Shown piece by piece: positions 9,099 through 18,708 of a stretch of DNA of 64,000 nt. The number at the start of each line of letters is the position of its first letter. Within the stretch, counting starts at the first letter, position 1. Origin of the DNA: Streptomyces globosus (GTDB lineage: Bacteria; Actinomycetota; Actinomycetes; Streptomycetales; Streptomycetaceae); assembly GCF_003325375.1 (NCBI RefSeq), contig NZ_CP030862.1, forward strand, positions 3,537,501-3,601,500, written 5' to 3'. The position numbers and the translations under genes are program-made. Below the pieces are notes generated by a model. That model was not told where the DNA came from. It saw only the letters and a list, made by a program, of their open reading frames with translations, and searched no databases.

Positions 9099-11483
9099 AT
9101 GCGCAGCGACCAGCGCCCGCAGAACGCCCCGCTCGACGACGACGAGCTCAGCGCCCTCGACGCCCACTGGCGCGCGGCCAACTACCTTTCGGCCGGCCAG
9201 ATCTACCTGATGGACAACCCGCTGCTGCGCAAACCCCTGGAACCGGCCCACATCAAACCGCGGCTGCTCGGCCACTGGGGCACCTCGCCCGGCCTGAACC
9301 TCGTCCACACCCACCTCAACCGGCTGATCCGCAACCGGGACCTGGACGCCCTGTGCATCTGGGGACCCGGACACGGCGGCCCCGCCGTCCTCGCCAACGC
9401 CTGGCTCGAAGGCAGCTACAGCGAGACCTATCCGAACGTCAGCCGCGACGAGGAGGGCATGTTCCGGCTCTTCCGCCAGTTCTCCTTCCCCGGCGGCGTC
9501 CCCAGCCACGTCGCGCCCGAGACCCCGGGCTCCATCCACGAGGGCGGCGAACTCGGCTACGCGCTCTCCCACGCCTACGGCGCGGCCTTCGACAACCCCG
9601 GCCTTCTCGTGGCCTGCGTGATCGGCGACGGCGAGGCCGAGACCGGCCCGCTCGCCGCCTCCTGGCACTCCAACAAGTTCCTCGACCCCGTCCACGACGG
9701 AGCGGTCCTGCCGATCCTCCACCTCAACGGCTACAAGATCGCCAACCCGACCGTCCTGGCCCGACTGCCCGAGACCGAACTCGACGAACTGCTGCGCGGA
9801 TACGGCCACGAGCCCCTCCACGTCACCGGCGACGACCCCCGCCAGGTCCACCAGGCCATGGCCGCAGCCATGGACACGGCCGCCGACCGCATCCGGGGCA
9901 TCCAGCAGCAGGCCCGCAGCGGCGCCGCCGACGGCCGCCCCCGCTGGCCCGTCATCGTCCTGCGCACCCCCAAGGGCTGGACCGGCCCCGCCGAGGTCGA
10001 CGGCCTGCCCGTCGAAGGGACCTGGCGCGCCCACCAGGTCCCTTTGCCGGCCGTCCGCGAGGACGCCGGCCACCGCGCCCAACTGGAGTCCTGGCTCCGC
10101 TCCTACCGGCCCGAGGAGCTCTTCGACGACGACGGCAGGCCGCGCCCCCAGGTGCTCGCCTGCGTACCGGAGGGCCCGCGCAGGCTCGGCGCCACCCGGC
10201 ACGCCAACGGCGGCCTCCTGGTACGGGACCTGCCCCTGCCGCCCCTGGAGCGGTTCGCCGTCCCCGTGGACCGCCCCGGCGGCACCCGCCACGAGCCGAC
10301 CAGGGTGCTGGGAAACCTCCTCCAGGCCGTGATGGCCGCCACCGCCGACCGCCGCGACTTCCGCCTCGTCGGCCCCGACGAGACCGCCTCCAACCGCCTC
10401 CAGGCGGTGTACGCGGCCAGCGGCAAGGCCTGGCAGGCGCAGGTCCTGCCCGCGGACGAGGACCTCGACCGGCACGGACGGGTCATGGAGATCCTCTCCG
10501 AGCACACCTGCCAGGGCTGGCTGGAGGGCTACCTGCTGACGGGCCGCCACGGCCTGTTCTCCTGCTACGAGGCCTTCGTCCACATCGTCGACTCCATGGT
10601 CAACCAGCACATCAAATGGCTCCGGACCTCCCGCGCCCTGCCCTGGCGGGCCCCCGTCGCCTCCCTCAACTACCTGCTCACCTCGCACGTGTGGCGCCAG
10701 GACCACAACGGCTTCTCGCACCAGGACCCCGGCTTCGTCGACCACGTCCTGAACAAGAGCCCCGAGGTCGTCCGCGTCTACCTGCCCCCGGACGCCAACA
10801 CCCTCCTGTCGGTGGCCGACCACGTCCTGCGCAGCCGCGACCAGGTCAACGTGGTCGTGGCCGGCAAGCAGCCCTGCTTCGACTGGCTCTCCCTCGACGA
10901 GGCCCGCGCCCACTGCGCCCGCGGCGCCGGCGTGTGGGAGTGGGCGGGCACCGAGGACGGCACGCGCGAACCCGACGTGGTCCTCGCCTGCGCCGGCGAC
11001 GTCCCCACCCAGGAGGTCCTCGCGGCGGCCGACCTGCTGCGCCGGCACCTGCCGCACGTCGCGGTGCGCGTCGTGAACGTGGTCGACATGACCCGCCTCA
11101 TGCCCCGCGAGGACCACCCGCACGGCATGACCGACCTCGAGTACGACGCCCTCTTCACCCCCGGCCGGCCTGTCGTCTTCGCCTACCACGGCTACCCCTG
11201 GCTCGTGCACCGGCTCGCCTACCGCCGCCACGGCCACCCGGACCTGCACGTCCGCGGCTACAAGGAAGTCGGCACCACCACGACCCCGTTCGACATGGTC
11301 GTGCGCAACGACCTCGACCGCTACCGCCTCGTCATGGACGTCATCGACCGCGTCCCCGGCCTCGCCGCCCGCGCCACGGGCGTCCGGCAGGCCATGGCCG
11401 ACGCCCGCACCCGCCACCACGCCTACATCCGCGCACACGGCACCGACATGCCCGAGGTCGCGGACTGGACCTGGGACCACTGA
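9099..11483 (+). CDS. xfp: xylulose-5-phosphate/fructose-6-phosphate phosphoketolase
   Basis: A 794-residue thiamine-diphosphate enzyme cleaving xylulose-5-P (or fructose-6-P) to acetyl phosphate plus glyceraldehyde-3-P (or erythrose-4-P). The ATG at 9099 follows GGAGGAAGC. Family signatures are clear: [20 protein letters not shown] near the N-terminus, [35 protein letters not shown], and the ThDP/Mg region [12 protein letters not shown]...[11 protein letters not shown]. The full expected length (~790) is present. It gives ATP from acetyl-P without respiration, which fits the adjacent stress and oxygen-limitation genes. A strong terminator follows. Confidence 0.96.
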   Translation: MRSDQRPQNAPLDDDELSALDAHWRAANYLSAGQIYLMDNPLLRKPLEPAHIKPRLLGHWGTSPGLNLVHTHLNRLIRNRDLDALCIWGPGHGGPAVLANAWLEGSYSETYPNVSRDEEGMFRLFRQFSFPGGVPSHVAPETPGSIHEGGELGYALSHAYGAAFDNPGLLVACVIGDGEAETGPLAASWHSNKFLDPVHDGAVLPILHLNGYKIANPTVLARLPETELDELLRGYGHEPLHVTGDDPRQVHQAMAAAMDTAADRIRGIQQQARSGAADGRPRWPVIVLRTPKGWTGPAEVDGLPVEGTWRAHQVPLPAVREDAGHRAQLESWLRSYRPEELFDDDGRPRPQVLACVPEGPRRLGATRHANGGLLVRDLPLPPLERFAVPVDRPGGTRHEPTRVLGNLLQAVMAATADRRDFRLVGPDETASNRLQAVYAASGKAWQAQVLPADEDLDRHGRVMEILSEHTCQGWLEGYLLTGRHGLFSCYEAFVHIVDSMVNQHIKWLRTSRALPWRAPVASLNYLLTSHVWRQDHNGFSHQDPGFVDHVLNKSPEVVRVYLPPDANTLLSVADHVLRSRDQVNVVVAGKQPCFDWLSLDEARAHCARGAGVWEWAGTEDGTREPDVVLACAGDVPTQEVLAAADLLRRHLPHVAVRVVNVVDMTRLMPREDHPHGMTDLEYDALFTPGRPVVFAYHGYPWLVHRLAYRRHGHPDLHVRGYKEVGTTTTPFDMVVRNDLDRYRLVMDVIDRVPGLAARATGVRQAMADARTRHHAYIRAHGTDMPEVADWTWDH

Positions 11484-11488
11484 CCCGC

Positions 11489-11530
11489 CCCGGAGCGCCG
11501 CCCGCCGCCCCCGCCGGGCGGCGCTCCGGG
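11489..11530 (+). terminator. strong hairpin after xfp
   Basis: A perfect 16-bp stem (11489-11504 with 11515-11530) around a 10-nt loop starts 6 bp after the xfp stop. It is very stable; there is no T-tract. Confidence 0.8.
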
Positions 11531-11873
11531 CCCCGGAATCCCCGCACACGGTCCGCGCGCCCCCGGGTTCCCGCCCCGCCCCGGCAGGGGCGCCGTGCCC
11601 GACACGGACGCAACGCCCCAGCCCGCCGGCCACGGCATGGCGCCCCTCGCCGAACTCCTCGGCGACGCCGCCCGCCACGCCCGCGCGTCCCGCGTCGAGG
11701 CCGCCCTGCAGGGTCGGCCGAAAGCCCGCCGCCACGGCCTCATACGACGGCCGGCAGCGCCTGGCGGGTGTGGACCAGGCGCTGCCGGCGAGAGCGTGCA
11801 GGGCCGCCGCAGGGCCTCGGCACGCCCGGGGGCATGCGCCGGGCGCGTCCGCGAAGCCCCGGCGGCCCCGGGT
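11531..11873. other. gene-free stretch between xfp and the STAS gene
   Basis: A GTG-initiated reading frame at 11595 (MPDTDATPQPAGHG...) has acceptable codon use for ~45 residues but then runs on antisense to the STAS and USP genes with no stop of its own. It is therefore not called. Otherwise nothing was recognised. Confidence 0.4.
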
Positions 11874-12200
11874 TCAGGCGAAGGAGCAGGGCACGGCCAG
11901 GTCCACGCCGAGCGCGCGGATGACCCGCCCGGGGAGCCGCTGCACCCGCCGCAGGCTCAGCCGCCGTCCGCTCGCCACACAGCGCTCGTGCACCCGCAGC
12001 AGGGACTCGGCCCCCGAGCTGTCACAGAAGGTCACCCCTGCCAGGTCGAGGAGCAGCTCCCGCTCCGCCCCGTCCGCCAGGCCGGCCAGTTCCGACTCGA
12101 CGCGGCCGGCGGTGTGTATGTCCAGTTCCCCGGACACGGCGACCGCCACCGTGTCCGGCCCACCCCCGACCACCGTCAGGCTGATCTCGGCCGTGGCCAT
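11874..12200 (-). CDS. STAS-domain anti-sigma factor antagonist
   Basis: A 108-residue single-domain SpoIIAA/RsbV-like protein. The STAS fold covers the whole length (ISLTVVGG...VSGELDIHTA). The phosphorylatable serine lies in the conserved helix start FCDSSGAESLL. In this family the dephosphorylated form binds an anti-sigma kinase and frees a sigma factor. No partner kinase lies next to it. It lies 165 bp downstream of the USP gene on the same strand and may be read from the same promoter. Confidence 0.9.
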   Translation of the reverse strand: MATAEISLTVVGGGPDTVAVAVSGELDIHTAGRVESELAGLADGAERELLLDLAGVTFCDSSGAESLLRVHERCVASGRRLSLRRVQRLPGRVIRALGVDLAVPCSFA

Positions 12201-12365
12201 GTCTGCAACCCCTCTCCCGCCCCGCCCTCCGGGGCCCCTGGTGGGCCCGGACGCGCCGGCCCGTGGAGTCCACCACGCGCCGCACGGGGCACGGCAGGGC
12301 CGGCAAGTCCCCCGGGGTGGGCCGAAGGTCCCTGCCCCCGCGGCCGGCCCCGCCCGGGCGGCTTG

Positions 12366-13241
12366 TCACGCGGGCGGCACGACCGCCACGGGGCAGCCCG
12401 CGTGGTGCAGGGCCGCATGGGCGACCGACCCGATACGGCTGCCCAGGGGGACGCGGCGCACCCGGCGGCCCACCACCAGCAGCTGCGCCCGGGAGGCCGC
12501 CGACAGCAGCACCTGCCCCGCGCTGCCGATCTCCACGTGCTCGGTCACCGGCACGTCGGGGTACCGCTCGCGCCACGGGGCGAGCGCCTCGGCCAGCGCC
12601 TTCCGCTCGAACGGCTCCAGCCCGCCCGCCTCGTCCGCCAGGCGCAGCGACCCCGGGCTGTAGGCGAAGACCGGCGGCAGCGTCCACGCCCGTACGGCCC
12701 GCAGCGCCGCACCGCGCGCGGCGGCGGCCTCGAACGCGAAGCCGAGCACCGCCTCGCTGTCCTCCGGGCTGCCCTGCTGGCCGACGACGACCTCCCCGCC
12801 CTCGGCCGGGCCGCCCGCCTGCGCGTCGCGTTCCCGTACGGACACGACGGGAACCGCCGCCTCGGCGATCACCTCCTGCCCGTACGAGCCGAGCAGGAAC
12901 CCGAGGAGCGCACCGTGCCCCCGGGAGCCGAGGACCAGCATCTGCGCCCGCTCGCCCTCCTCCAGCAGCGCCGTGACCGCGCCCGCCGACCTCACCTCGG
13001 CCGTCACGGGAAGGTCCGGGAACCGGTCGGCGACCCGCTTCGAGGCCTCCCGCAGCACCGCGTCGGCGGCGCGGGCCTGGCTCTCCTCGTCCTGCACCAC
13101 GGGCACGTCCAACGGCTGCCACAGCCAGGCGTGCACGATGCGCAGCGGCACGCCGCGCAGTGCGGCCTCGCGTGCCGCCCAGTCGGCTGCCGCCAGGCTC
13201 TCCGCGGATCCGTCGACTCCAACCGCGATGGCGCGGGTCAT
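12366..13241 (-). CDS. tandem universal stress protein
   Basis: 291 residues with two UspA domains (~1-145 and ~155-291). The ATG at 13241 is preceded by GGGAGG. Domain 1 starts with AIAVGVDGS and carries the ATP-binding signature GSRGHGALLGFLLGSYGQ. Domain 2 has VVGRRVRRVPLGSRIGSV, a degenerate G-x2-G-x9-G loop. Tandem ATP-binding USPs of this type belong to dormancy/hypoxia regulons in actinobacteria (family knowledge). A perfect 28-bp dyad lies 83 bp upstream, supporting regulated expression with the redox block. Confidence 0.92.
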   Translation of the reverse strand: MTRAIAVGVDGSAESLAAADWAAREAALRGVPLRIVHAWLWQPLDVPVVQDEESQARAADAVLREASKRVADRFPDLPVTAEVRSAGAVTALLEEGERAQMLVLGSRGHGALLGFLLGSYGQEVIAEAAVPVVSVRERDAQAGGPAEGGEVVVGQQGSPEDSEAVLGFAFEAAAARGAALRAVRAWTLPPVFAYSPGSLRLADEAGGLEPFERKALAEALAPWRERYPDVPVTEHVEIGSAGQVLLSAASRAQLLVVGRRVRRVPLGSRIGSVAHAALHHAGCPVAVVPPA

Positions 13242-13323
13242 GGGGTGCCTCCCTACCGGTTCGGCGGGCACGGCCCGTACGGCCGCCGCCCCTTCCCTCC
13301 CAGCATCGGGCAGAGGAGCCCGT

Positions 13324-13351
13324 CCCCGCAGGGCCGTTCGGCCCTGCGGGG
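13324..13351. promoter_or_regulatory. perfect palindrome with core GGGCCGTTCGGCCC upstream of USP
   Basis: Twelve-base arms (13324-13335 and 13340-13351) match perfectly around GTTC. The core 13331-13344 is the best example of the motif repeated at 2451, 2482 and 5289. It is a likely binding site for the regulator of the stress/redox block, between the USP gene (-) and the SsgA-like gene (+). Confidence 0.55.
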
Positions 13352-13654
13352 CGGGCCGTCCGGGCTCGCCGCACACCCCGTGCGCAGGTCAGCGGAGGCC
13401 GAGGAGCAGTCGGGAGAGCCACGCGGCGCGGGCGTGGCGGAGCTCCGCCTGCCCGCCGCGCGCCAACGGCATGCAGGGCAGGCTGTGATGGCCGGGAGGC
13501 GCCGCGCCTCGCGCACCTCGCCGGCGGGCATCCCCCGCGCGAGGGCGTTCCGGCGCCGTCCGGCAGCCTCACGCCGGCGCCCGGCCGCACCGTGTGGAGC
13601 CCGCACCGCCGGGCATACGCGGGCAGCGCCCGTGTCCCCTCTGGAGGTTCCCCG

Positions 13655-14068
13655 ATGCCCACCCACTCCGCCCTGGCCGACGTCTACATGGCGGTGGCCG
13701 GCGCCGGCCGTGTGCCGTTCCTGGCCCACCTCTTCTACGACTCCGCCGACCCGTACACGGTGCAGGTGCAGTTCTTCGACCGCGGAACAGCCCTGGCCCG
13801 CTGGCACTTCGACCGCCAGATGCTCGCCGAGGGCCTCCACCGCCGCGTCGGCGAAGGCGACGTCGCCTTCCGGCCGCACGGCACCGCGGACGGCGACGAG
13901 GTCCTCATGGAGCTCCGCGACCACACGGCGCCCGGTCTGCGGACGGCGGTGGTCGGCGCGGACACGGCGACGGTCGCCGAGTTCCTGGAGCACACGTACG
14001 CCCTCGTCCCGGCCGGGACGGAGACCCTGGACCTCGACGGCCCGCTCCAGGACCTCCTGGCACGGTGA
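13655..14068 (+). CDS. SsgA-like sporulation/cell division regulator (SALP family)
   Basis: A 137-residue cytosolic protein. The ATG at 13655 follows GGAGG. The family pattern is clear: VPFLAHLFYDSADPYTVQVQFFDR in the first third, then ARWHFDRQMLAEGLHRRVGEGDVAFRP and a C-terminal FLEHTYALVPAGTE. SALPs control septum-site selection and spore-wall maturation and occur only in sporulating actinomycetes, which supports the host assignment. Which paralogue (SsgB to SsgG or an extra copy) cannot be told without alignment. Confidence 0.9.
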   Translation: MPTHSALADVYMAVAGAGRVPFLAHLFYDSADPYTVQVQFFDRGTALARWHFDRQMLAEGLHRRVGEGDVAFRPHGTADGDEVLMELRDHTAPGLRTAVVGADTATVAEFLEHTYALVPAGTETLDLDGPLQDLLAR

Positions 14069-14289
14069 ACGCCCGCCGGGCCCGGGGACGCCCCCGGACC
14101 CCTTCCGGCCTTCCGGCGGAGCAGTGCCCGCGGCGCCCCTGCCGGCCGCCCGCCCCGGGTGGGGCTGCCCCCGGGCGGCCACCCGTCCGCCACCGGGCGG
14201 CAGGCCGGCGCATCCAGGGCGGGCCGACGGGCCGAATCCATGGTGAGCGGCCGGTACGGGCCGCACCGGCAGCGAAGGGAGGTGGCACC

Positions 14290-15543
14290 GTGTCGGCATC
14301 CCCGGACACGGCGGACGTGCTGGTGGTGGGGGCGGGCCTCGCCGGGCTGGCCTGCGCCCGGGACCTGCTGGCGGCCGGAGTCGGCGTACGGGTGCTGGAG
14401 GCGGGCGACGCCGTCGGCGGCAGGATGCGCTCGGACCGCGTCGAAGGGTTCACGGTGGACCGCGGATTCCAGGTGTTCAACACCTCCTACCCCCAGGTCC
14501 GCCGCCGGCTCCGGCCGCAGGAGCTCGGACTGCGTCCGTTCACCCCCGGCGTCCTCGTCCACACCCCCTCCGGGCGGCTCCGCTTCGGGAATCCCGCCCG
14601 CCGCCCGCGCATGCTGCCCGACCTGCTCGCGGGCCGCCTCGCCGGCCCCCGCGACGTGGCCGCCCTCGGCCTGCTGTGCGCCCGCGACGCGCTCCTTCCC
14701 CCGGACCGGATCAAACGCCTCCCGGACACCACCACCCGCACCGCGCTCGCCGGCGCCGGAATCTCCGACGCCCTCGTCGAGGGGTTCTTCCGCCCCTTCC
14801 TGTCGGGGGTCTTCCTGGAGGACCGCCTGGAGACCTCGGCCAGGATGTTCCACCTCGTCTGGCGGAGCATGCTCCGCGGCAGCCTCTGCCTGCCCGACCG
14901 GGGCATCGGGGCGGTCCCGCAGGCCCTCGCAGCCACCCTGCCCCCGGGCTCCGTGCACCTGGAGACCCCCGTGGCGGAGCTCACCGGAGACGGCGCGCTC
15001 ACCGCCGCGGGCCGGGAGGTCCCGGCCCGCGCCGTCGTCGTCGCCACCGGCCCCGGCGCACTCCCGTCCCTGCTCCCCGAAGCCGCCGTGCCCGCCTACC
15101 GGGTCGTGACCACCTACTACCACGCCGCCCCCGGCAGCCCCCTCGGCGAGCCGACGCTCCTCGTCGACACCCGCCGCCGGTTCCTCAACACCTGCGTCCT
15201 CAGCGACGTCGCGCCCCGGTACGCCCCCGCCGGGCACGCCCTCGTCGCCACCTCCGTCCTCGGCCGGGACGCGGGCGGCCGTGAGCGCAGCGTCCGGGCG
15301 GCGCTCGCCGAGGCGTACGGCGCCGCGACCGGCGGCTGGGACCTCCTTGCCGCCCGCACCGTCGAGGACGCCCTGCCCGCCATGGCGCCGCCGCAACCGC
15401 TCACCCGCACCACCCGGGTCGCCCCGGGCCGGTACGTGTGCGGCGACCACCGCGCCACCGGCTCCGTCCAGGGCGCACTGGCCTCGGGCGCGCGGGCCGC
15501 CCGCGAGGTCCTGCGCGACCTGGGCCGCCGGGACCCGCGCTGA
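14290..15543 (+). CDS. FAD-dependent amine-oxidase/desaturase-like oxidoreductase
   Basis: 417 residues; GTG at 14290 after GGGAGGTGG. The N-terminal Rossmann motif VLVVGAGLAGLACARDLL and the GG doublet AVGGRMRSD bind FAD. The C-terminal FAD-binding segment YVCGDHRATGSVQGALASG closes the fold. The family includes carotenoid isomerase/desaturase-like and monoamine-oxidase-like enzymes; the substrate is unknown. It is convergent with the photolyase-like gene (stops 38 bp apart), a pairing that suggests a shared light or flavin context (inference). Confidence 0.88.
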   Translation: MSASPDTADVLVVGAGLAGLACARDLLAAGVGVRVLEAGDAVGGRMRSDRVEGFTVDRGFQVFNTSYPQVRRRLRPQELGLRPFTPGVLVHTPSGRLRFGNPARRPRMLPDLLAGRLAGPRDVAALGLLCARDALLPPDRIKRLPDTTTRTALAGAGISDALVEGFFRPFLSGVFLEDRLETSARMFHLVWRSMLRGSLCLPDRGIGAVPQALAATLPPGSVHLETPVAELTGDGALTAAGREVPARAVVVATGPGALPSLLPEAAVPAYRVVTTYYHAAPGSPLGEPTLLVDTRRRFLNTCVLSDVAPRYAPAGHALVATSVLGRDAGGRERSVRAALAEAYGAATGGWDLLAARTVEDALPAMAPPQPLTRTTRVAPGRYVCGDHRATGSVQGALASGARAAREVLRDLGRRDPR

Positions 15544-15580
15544 ACACCCCCTGCGGCCGCCTCCGTCGGCCGGTCGCAGG

Positions 15581-17071
15581 TCACGGCGGGTCGCCGCCCC
15601 GCTGCGCCTCCCCCCGCAGCAGCTCCGCCAGGTCCGCCAGCCTGTCCAGGCCGCGGACCGGCTGAGCCATCCGCGGATTGCGCTCCAGACGGGCCCGGTG
15701 CCGGTGCAGGAAGGCCCAGTAGCCCGCCGTGTACGGGCAGGCCCGCTCGCCGACCCGGTCGCCGGGCCGGTAGGCGCAACCGCCGCACAGATCGCTCATC
15801 CGGTTCACGTACGCCCCGCCGGACGTGTACGGCTTGGTCGTCATGCGCCCCCCGTCGGCGTACTGCGACATCCCGACGACGTTGGGCACCATCACCCAGT
15901 CGTACGCGTCGACGAAGCAGCGGTGGAACCAGTCCGTGACCGCCTGCGGATCCCAGCCCCGCTGCAGCGCGTAGCCGCCCAGCACCATCAGCCGGGGAAT
16001 GTGGTGCGTCCAGCCGGTGTCCCTCACCTGGGCGAGCGCCGTTCCCAGGCAGCGTGCCCGCACCGCGTCCGCGTCCAGCTCCAGGAACCACCGGGGGAGC
16101 GGCTCGCGGTGCCGCAGCACGTTGCTGCGGCGGTAGTCCTCCCCGAAGTACCAGTACAGCTGCCAGACGTACTCGCGCCATCCGGCGACCTGGCGGACGA
16201 ACCCCTCCACACTGCCCACCGGAGCACGCCCCGCCCGCCAGGCGTCCTCGGCGCGCTCCACGCACTCCGCCGGGTCCAGCAGGCCGAGGTTGAGCGAGGA
16301 CGACAGCAGGCTGTGGCTCATCACCGGATCCCCGGCCAGCATCGCGTCCTCGTGGGGCCCGAAACCGGCGAGCCGGTGCCCGACGAAGCGGCGCAGCGCG
16401 GCCAGCGCCTCCCGCCGCGAGGCGGGGAACCGGCGCGGGCCGTCCCGGCCGACGAAGGACACGGAGCCCTCGCGCTCCCAGCGGTCGAGGTCGTGGCGCA
16501 CCTCCTCGTCGATGCCGTCCTCCCGCGGCCGGTAGGGCGGCGGGGCGCCCAGGGTGCGCGCCCCCTTCGGAGGGGGCTCGCGGTTGTCGCGGTCGTGGTT
16601 CCACCGGCCGCCGGCCGGGCGGTCGCCGTCCATCAGCAGGCCGTGCGAGCGCCGCACCCAGCGGTAGAAGTCCTCCTGCCGCAGCCGCTGACCGCCGTGG
16701 CCCCCCGCCCAGGCCCGGAAGTCGTCGTGCGGGACGAGGAAGCCGCGCGCGGGCAGCACGGTCACCGAGGGCAGCGACCGCACCAGCCGCAGCGCCGCGT
16801 ACGACGTCGGGTGGTGCACCGTCACCGGGCCGTCCCCGACAGCCGTGCGCAGGCCCTCCCGGTAGGTCTCCGCGCGCACGTACCGCACCCGGTCGCCCAG
16901 CTCGGCCGCCCGGTGGCGCATCGCGGACAGCACCAGGTGCGCCTTGGCCCGGTGGAACCGGCGGCGCCGGAAGACCGAGCGCGCCTCCACCATCACGACC
17001 GGAACGCCGGCTCCGGAGGCCGCGAAGTGCGGCCCGAGCTGGTCGCCGAACAGCCAGTGGGGGACCGTCAT
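15581..17071 (-). CDS. FeS-type cryptochrome/(6-4) photolyase-related protein
   Basis: 496 residues; the ATG at 17071 follows GAGGAG. The N-terminus (TVPHWLFGDQLGPHF) is the alpha/beta antenna domain of the deoxyribodipyrimidine photolyase-related family. The C-terminal FAD domain includes WTHHIPRLMVLGG, CFVDAYDWVMVPNVVGMSQYADGG and TTKPYTSGGAYVNRMS. The cysteine set CGGCAYRPGDRVGERACPY, plus an upstream Cys in the FAD domain, matches the ligand pattern of prokaryotic FeS-photolyases (PhrB type). Members repair (6-4) photoproducts or sense light. Full length for the family. Confidence 0.9.
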   Translation of the reverse strand: MTVPHWLFGDQLGPHFAASGAGVPVVMVEARSVFRRRRFHRAKAHLVLSAMRHRAAELGDRVRYVRAETYREGLRTAVGDGPVTVHHPTSYAALRLVRSLPSVTVLPARGFLVPHDDFRAWAGGHGGQRLRQEDFYRWVRRSHGLLMDGDRPAGGRWNHDRDNREPPPKGARTLGAPPPYRPREDGIDEEVRHDLDRWEREGSVSFVGRDGPRRFPASRREALAALRRFVGHRLAGFGPHEDAMLAGDPVMSHSLLSSSLNLGLLDPAECVERAEDAWRAGRAPVGSVEGFVRQVAGWREYVWQLYWYFGEDYRRSNVLRHREPLPRWFLELDADAVRARCLGTALAQVRDTGWTHHIPRLMVLGGYALQRGWDPQAVTDWFHRCFVDAYDWVMVPNVVGMSQYADGGRMTTKPYTSGGAYVNRMSDLCGGCAYRPGDRVGERACPYTAGYWAFLHRHRARLERNPRMAQPVRGLDRLADLAELLRGEAQRGGDPP

Positions 17072-17318
17072 GACAGCACTCCTCGCTCCCGGGCCCGGGC
17101 GTGCGGGCCGTGCACGGCGTCCTTCGCCGCCGCGGCCCACCCCGGATGCGGCGGGACGGGCGCGATGGCCGACTCTGCCACGGGCCGGGCGCCTCACGGC
17201 CGAGGAGCGAGGGCATGTCCGGCACTCCGTACGGGCCGGGCGGCCGCCGCGGCCCCCTCAGGACCCGCCGCCCCCTCACCCCGGCATACTCGTCGTGACG
17301 TTCCGACCAGGAGGCCGC

Positions 17319-17834
17319 GTGCGCACCCTAGAACCCGAAGCCGTCCACACCGACCGGCTGACCCTGCTCCCCCTCCGGACCGGACACGCCGAGGAGATGG
17401 CCGCAGTCCTCTCCGACCCCGCCCTGCACGCCTTCACCGGAGGCACGCCCGAGGACGCCCGCGCGTTGCGGGCCCGCTACGCACGCTGGGTGTCCGGCTC
17501 GCCCGACCCGGGCACGACGTGGTGCAACTGGGTGGTCCGGCTCGACGAGGAGGCCGCGCTCACCGGCACCGTCCAGGCCACCGTGGCACACGACGGGCGA
17601 GGAGCAGCGGCGGAGATCGCCTGGGTCGTGGGCACGCCCTGGCAGCGGCGCGGGATCGCCACCGAGGCGGCCCGGGCACTCGTCGCCTGGCTGCACCGGC
17701 ACGGGGTGCACACCGTCGTCGCCCACATCCACCCCGACCACACGGCATCCGCGGCGGTCGCCGCCGCGGCCGGCCTCGCCCCCACGGGCCAGTGGCACGA
17801 GGGCGAGGCCAGGTGGCACCTCACCCCAGGCTGA
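17319..17834 (+). CDS. GNAT family N-acetyltransferase
   Basis: 171 residues; GTG at 17319 after AGGAGG. It starts with the RimJ-like opening ETDRL-type motif (VHTDRLTLLPLR). Acetyl-CoA binding motif A is IAWVVGTPWQRRGIATEA (Q/RxxGxG/A), followed by VVAHIHPDHTASAAVAAAAGL, the typical C-terminal strand-helix. Acceptor unknown. It is convergent with the ricin-lectin gene across a strong hairpin. Confidence 0.88.
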   Translation: MRTLEPEAVHTDRLTLLPLRTGHAEEMAAVLSDPALHAFTGGTPEDARALRARYARWVSGSPDPGTTWCNWVVRLDEEAALTGTVQATVAHDGRGAAAEIAWVVGTPWQRRGIATEAARALVAWLHRHGVHTVVAHIHPDHTASAAVAAAAGLAPTGQWHEGEARWHLTPG

Positions 17835-17841
17835 CAGCACC

Positions 17842-17887
17842 GCCGCCCCGTGCCCCGCCCCGGGGCCGGGCCGGGGCACGGGGCGGC
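17842..17887. terminator. bidirectional hairpin terminator
   Basis: A perfect 16-bp stem (17842-17857 with 17872-17887) around a 14-nt loop, placed between the stops of the convergent GNAT and lectin genes. Confidence 0.8.
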
Positions 17888-17897
17888 TGCCGGGTCG

Positions 17898-18416
17898 TCA
17901 GAGCCAGCTCTGCTGCGGGCTCTGGTTGCACGTCCACAGCTGGACCTTGCCCCCGTTGCGGTTCTCGCGGGTGTCCTGGTCCAGGCACTTGCCGTTGTAC
18001 TTCGAGCGGATCGTGTTGTCGGGGCCGCGGTACCACTGCTGCTGCGGCTGCCCGTTGCACGTCCACAGCTGGACCGTTGCGCCGTTGTTGTTGATCGTGT
18101 TCGTGTCGGCGTCCAGGCACTTGTTGTTGTTGAAGTCCACCCTCAGCGCCCCGTTCGGCTCCAGGATCCACCGCTGGTTGGCGGCGTGGTTGCAGTCCCA
18201 CACCTGGGCCCGCCCCCCGTTGTTGTTGATGGTGTTCGTGTCGGCGTCCAGGCACCGGTTGCTGATCTGGACCCGGTAGGTGCGCGCGGCGGATGCCGCG
18301 GCCGTCCGGGCGTCCTTCTCCGCGGCGCCTGCGGCTCCTTCCACCGCGGCAAGGGGGAGGAGCGTGAGCGCCACGCCGGCCGACAGGTTACGGGCCGTGC
18401 GGATGTCGAAGCGCAT
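17898..18416 (-). CDS. secreted ricin-type beta-trefoil lectin
   Basis: 172 residues; ATG at 18416. The signal peptide is MRFDIRTARNLSAGVALTLL with cleavage near GAAGAAEKD. The mature protein is one beta-trefoil with three QxW repeats: ANQRWIL, QQQWYRG and QQSWL. Each repeat starts with a CLDADTN- or CLDQDT-type alpha loop and carries paired Cys. It has no catalytic domain, so it is a stand-alone carbohydrate-binding protein. It is divergent from the XRE-ricin fusion gene, which also carries a ricin lectin, across a 292-bp shared promoter region. Confidence 0.92.
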   Translation of the reverse strand: MRFDIRTARNLSAGVALTLLPLAAVEGAAGAAEKDARTAAASAARTYRVQISNRCLDADTNTINNNGGRAQVWDCNHAANQRWILEPNGALRVDFNNNKCLDADTNTINNNGATVQLWTCNGQPQQQWYRGPDNTIRSKYNGKCLDQDTRENRNGGKVQLWTCNQSPQQSWL

Positions 18417-18708
18417 GGTTGACGGACCTTTCGATGGGAGACGGGCCGGCGGCGGGCATACCGGTGCCGCGCAGGAAACGCGGGGGACGGGTGCCGCGGG
18501 CTTCACCTCACGGGGTGAACCGCCGACTGGATGCTCCGAGTTTGTGGCGGTCCGGGCACCTCCCGCAACGTTGTCCCGGTTGCTTCGCCCATGTCGGGAT
18601 CCCTACCCTCCTGAACTGCCGGGACGGGCCCGTCCCGGGACAGGCGCGCCGCCGCGGGGCACCCCGGGCGGGCAATTCGGCGGTCATCCACGGGGAAGCG
18701 GGGCACGC

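Noticed and set aside
11595..11850. GTG-started frame after xfp (MPDTDATPQPAGHG...)
   Set aside because: No ribosome site, no natural stop before running antisense to two real genes, no recognisable domain.
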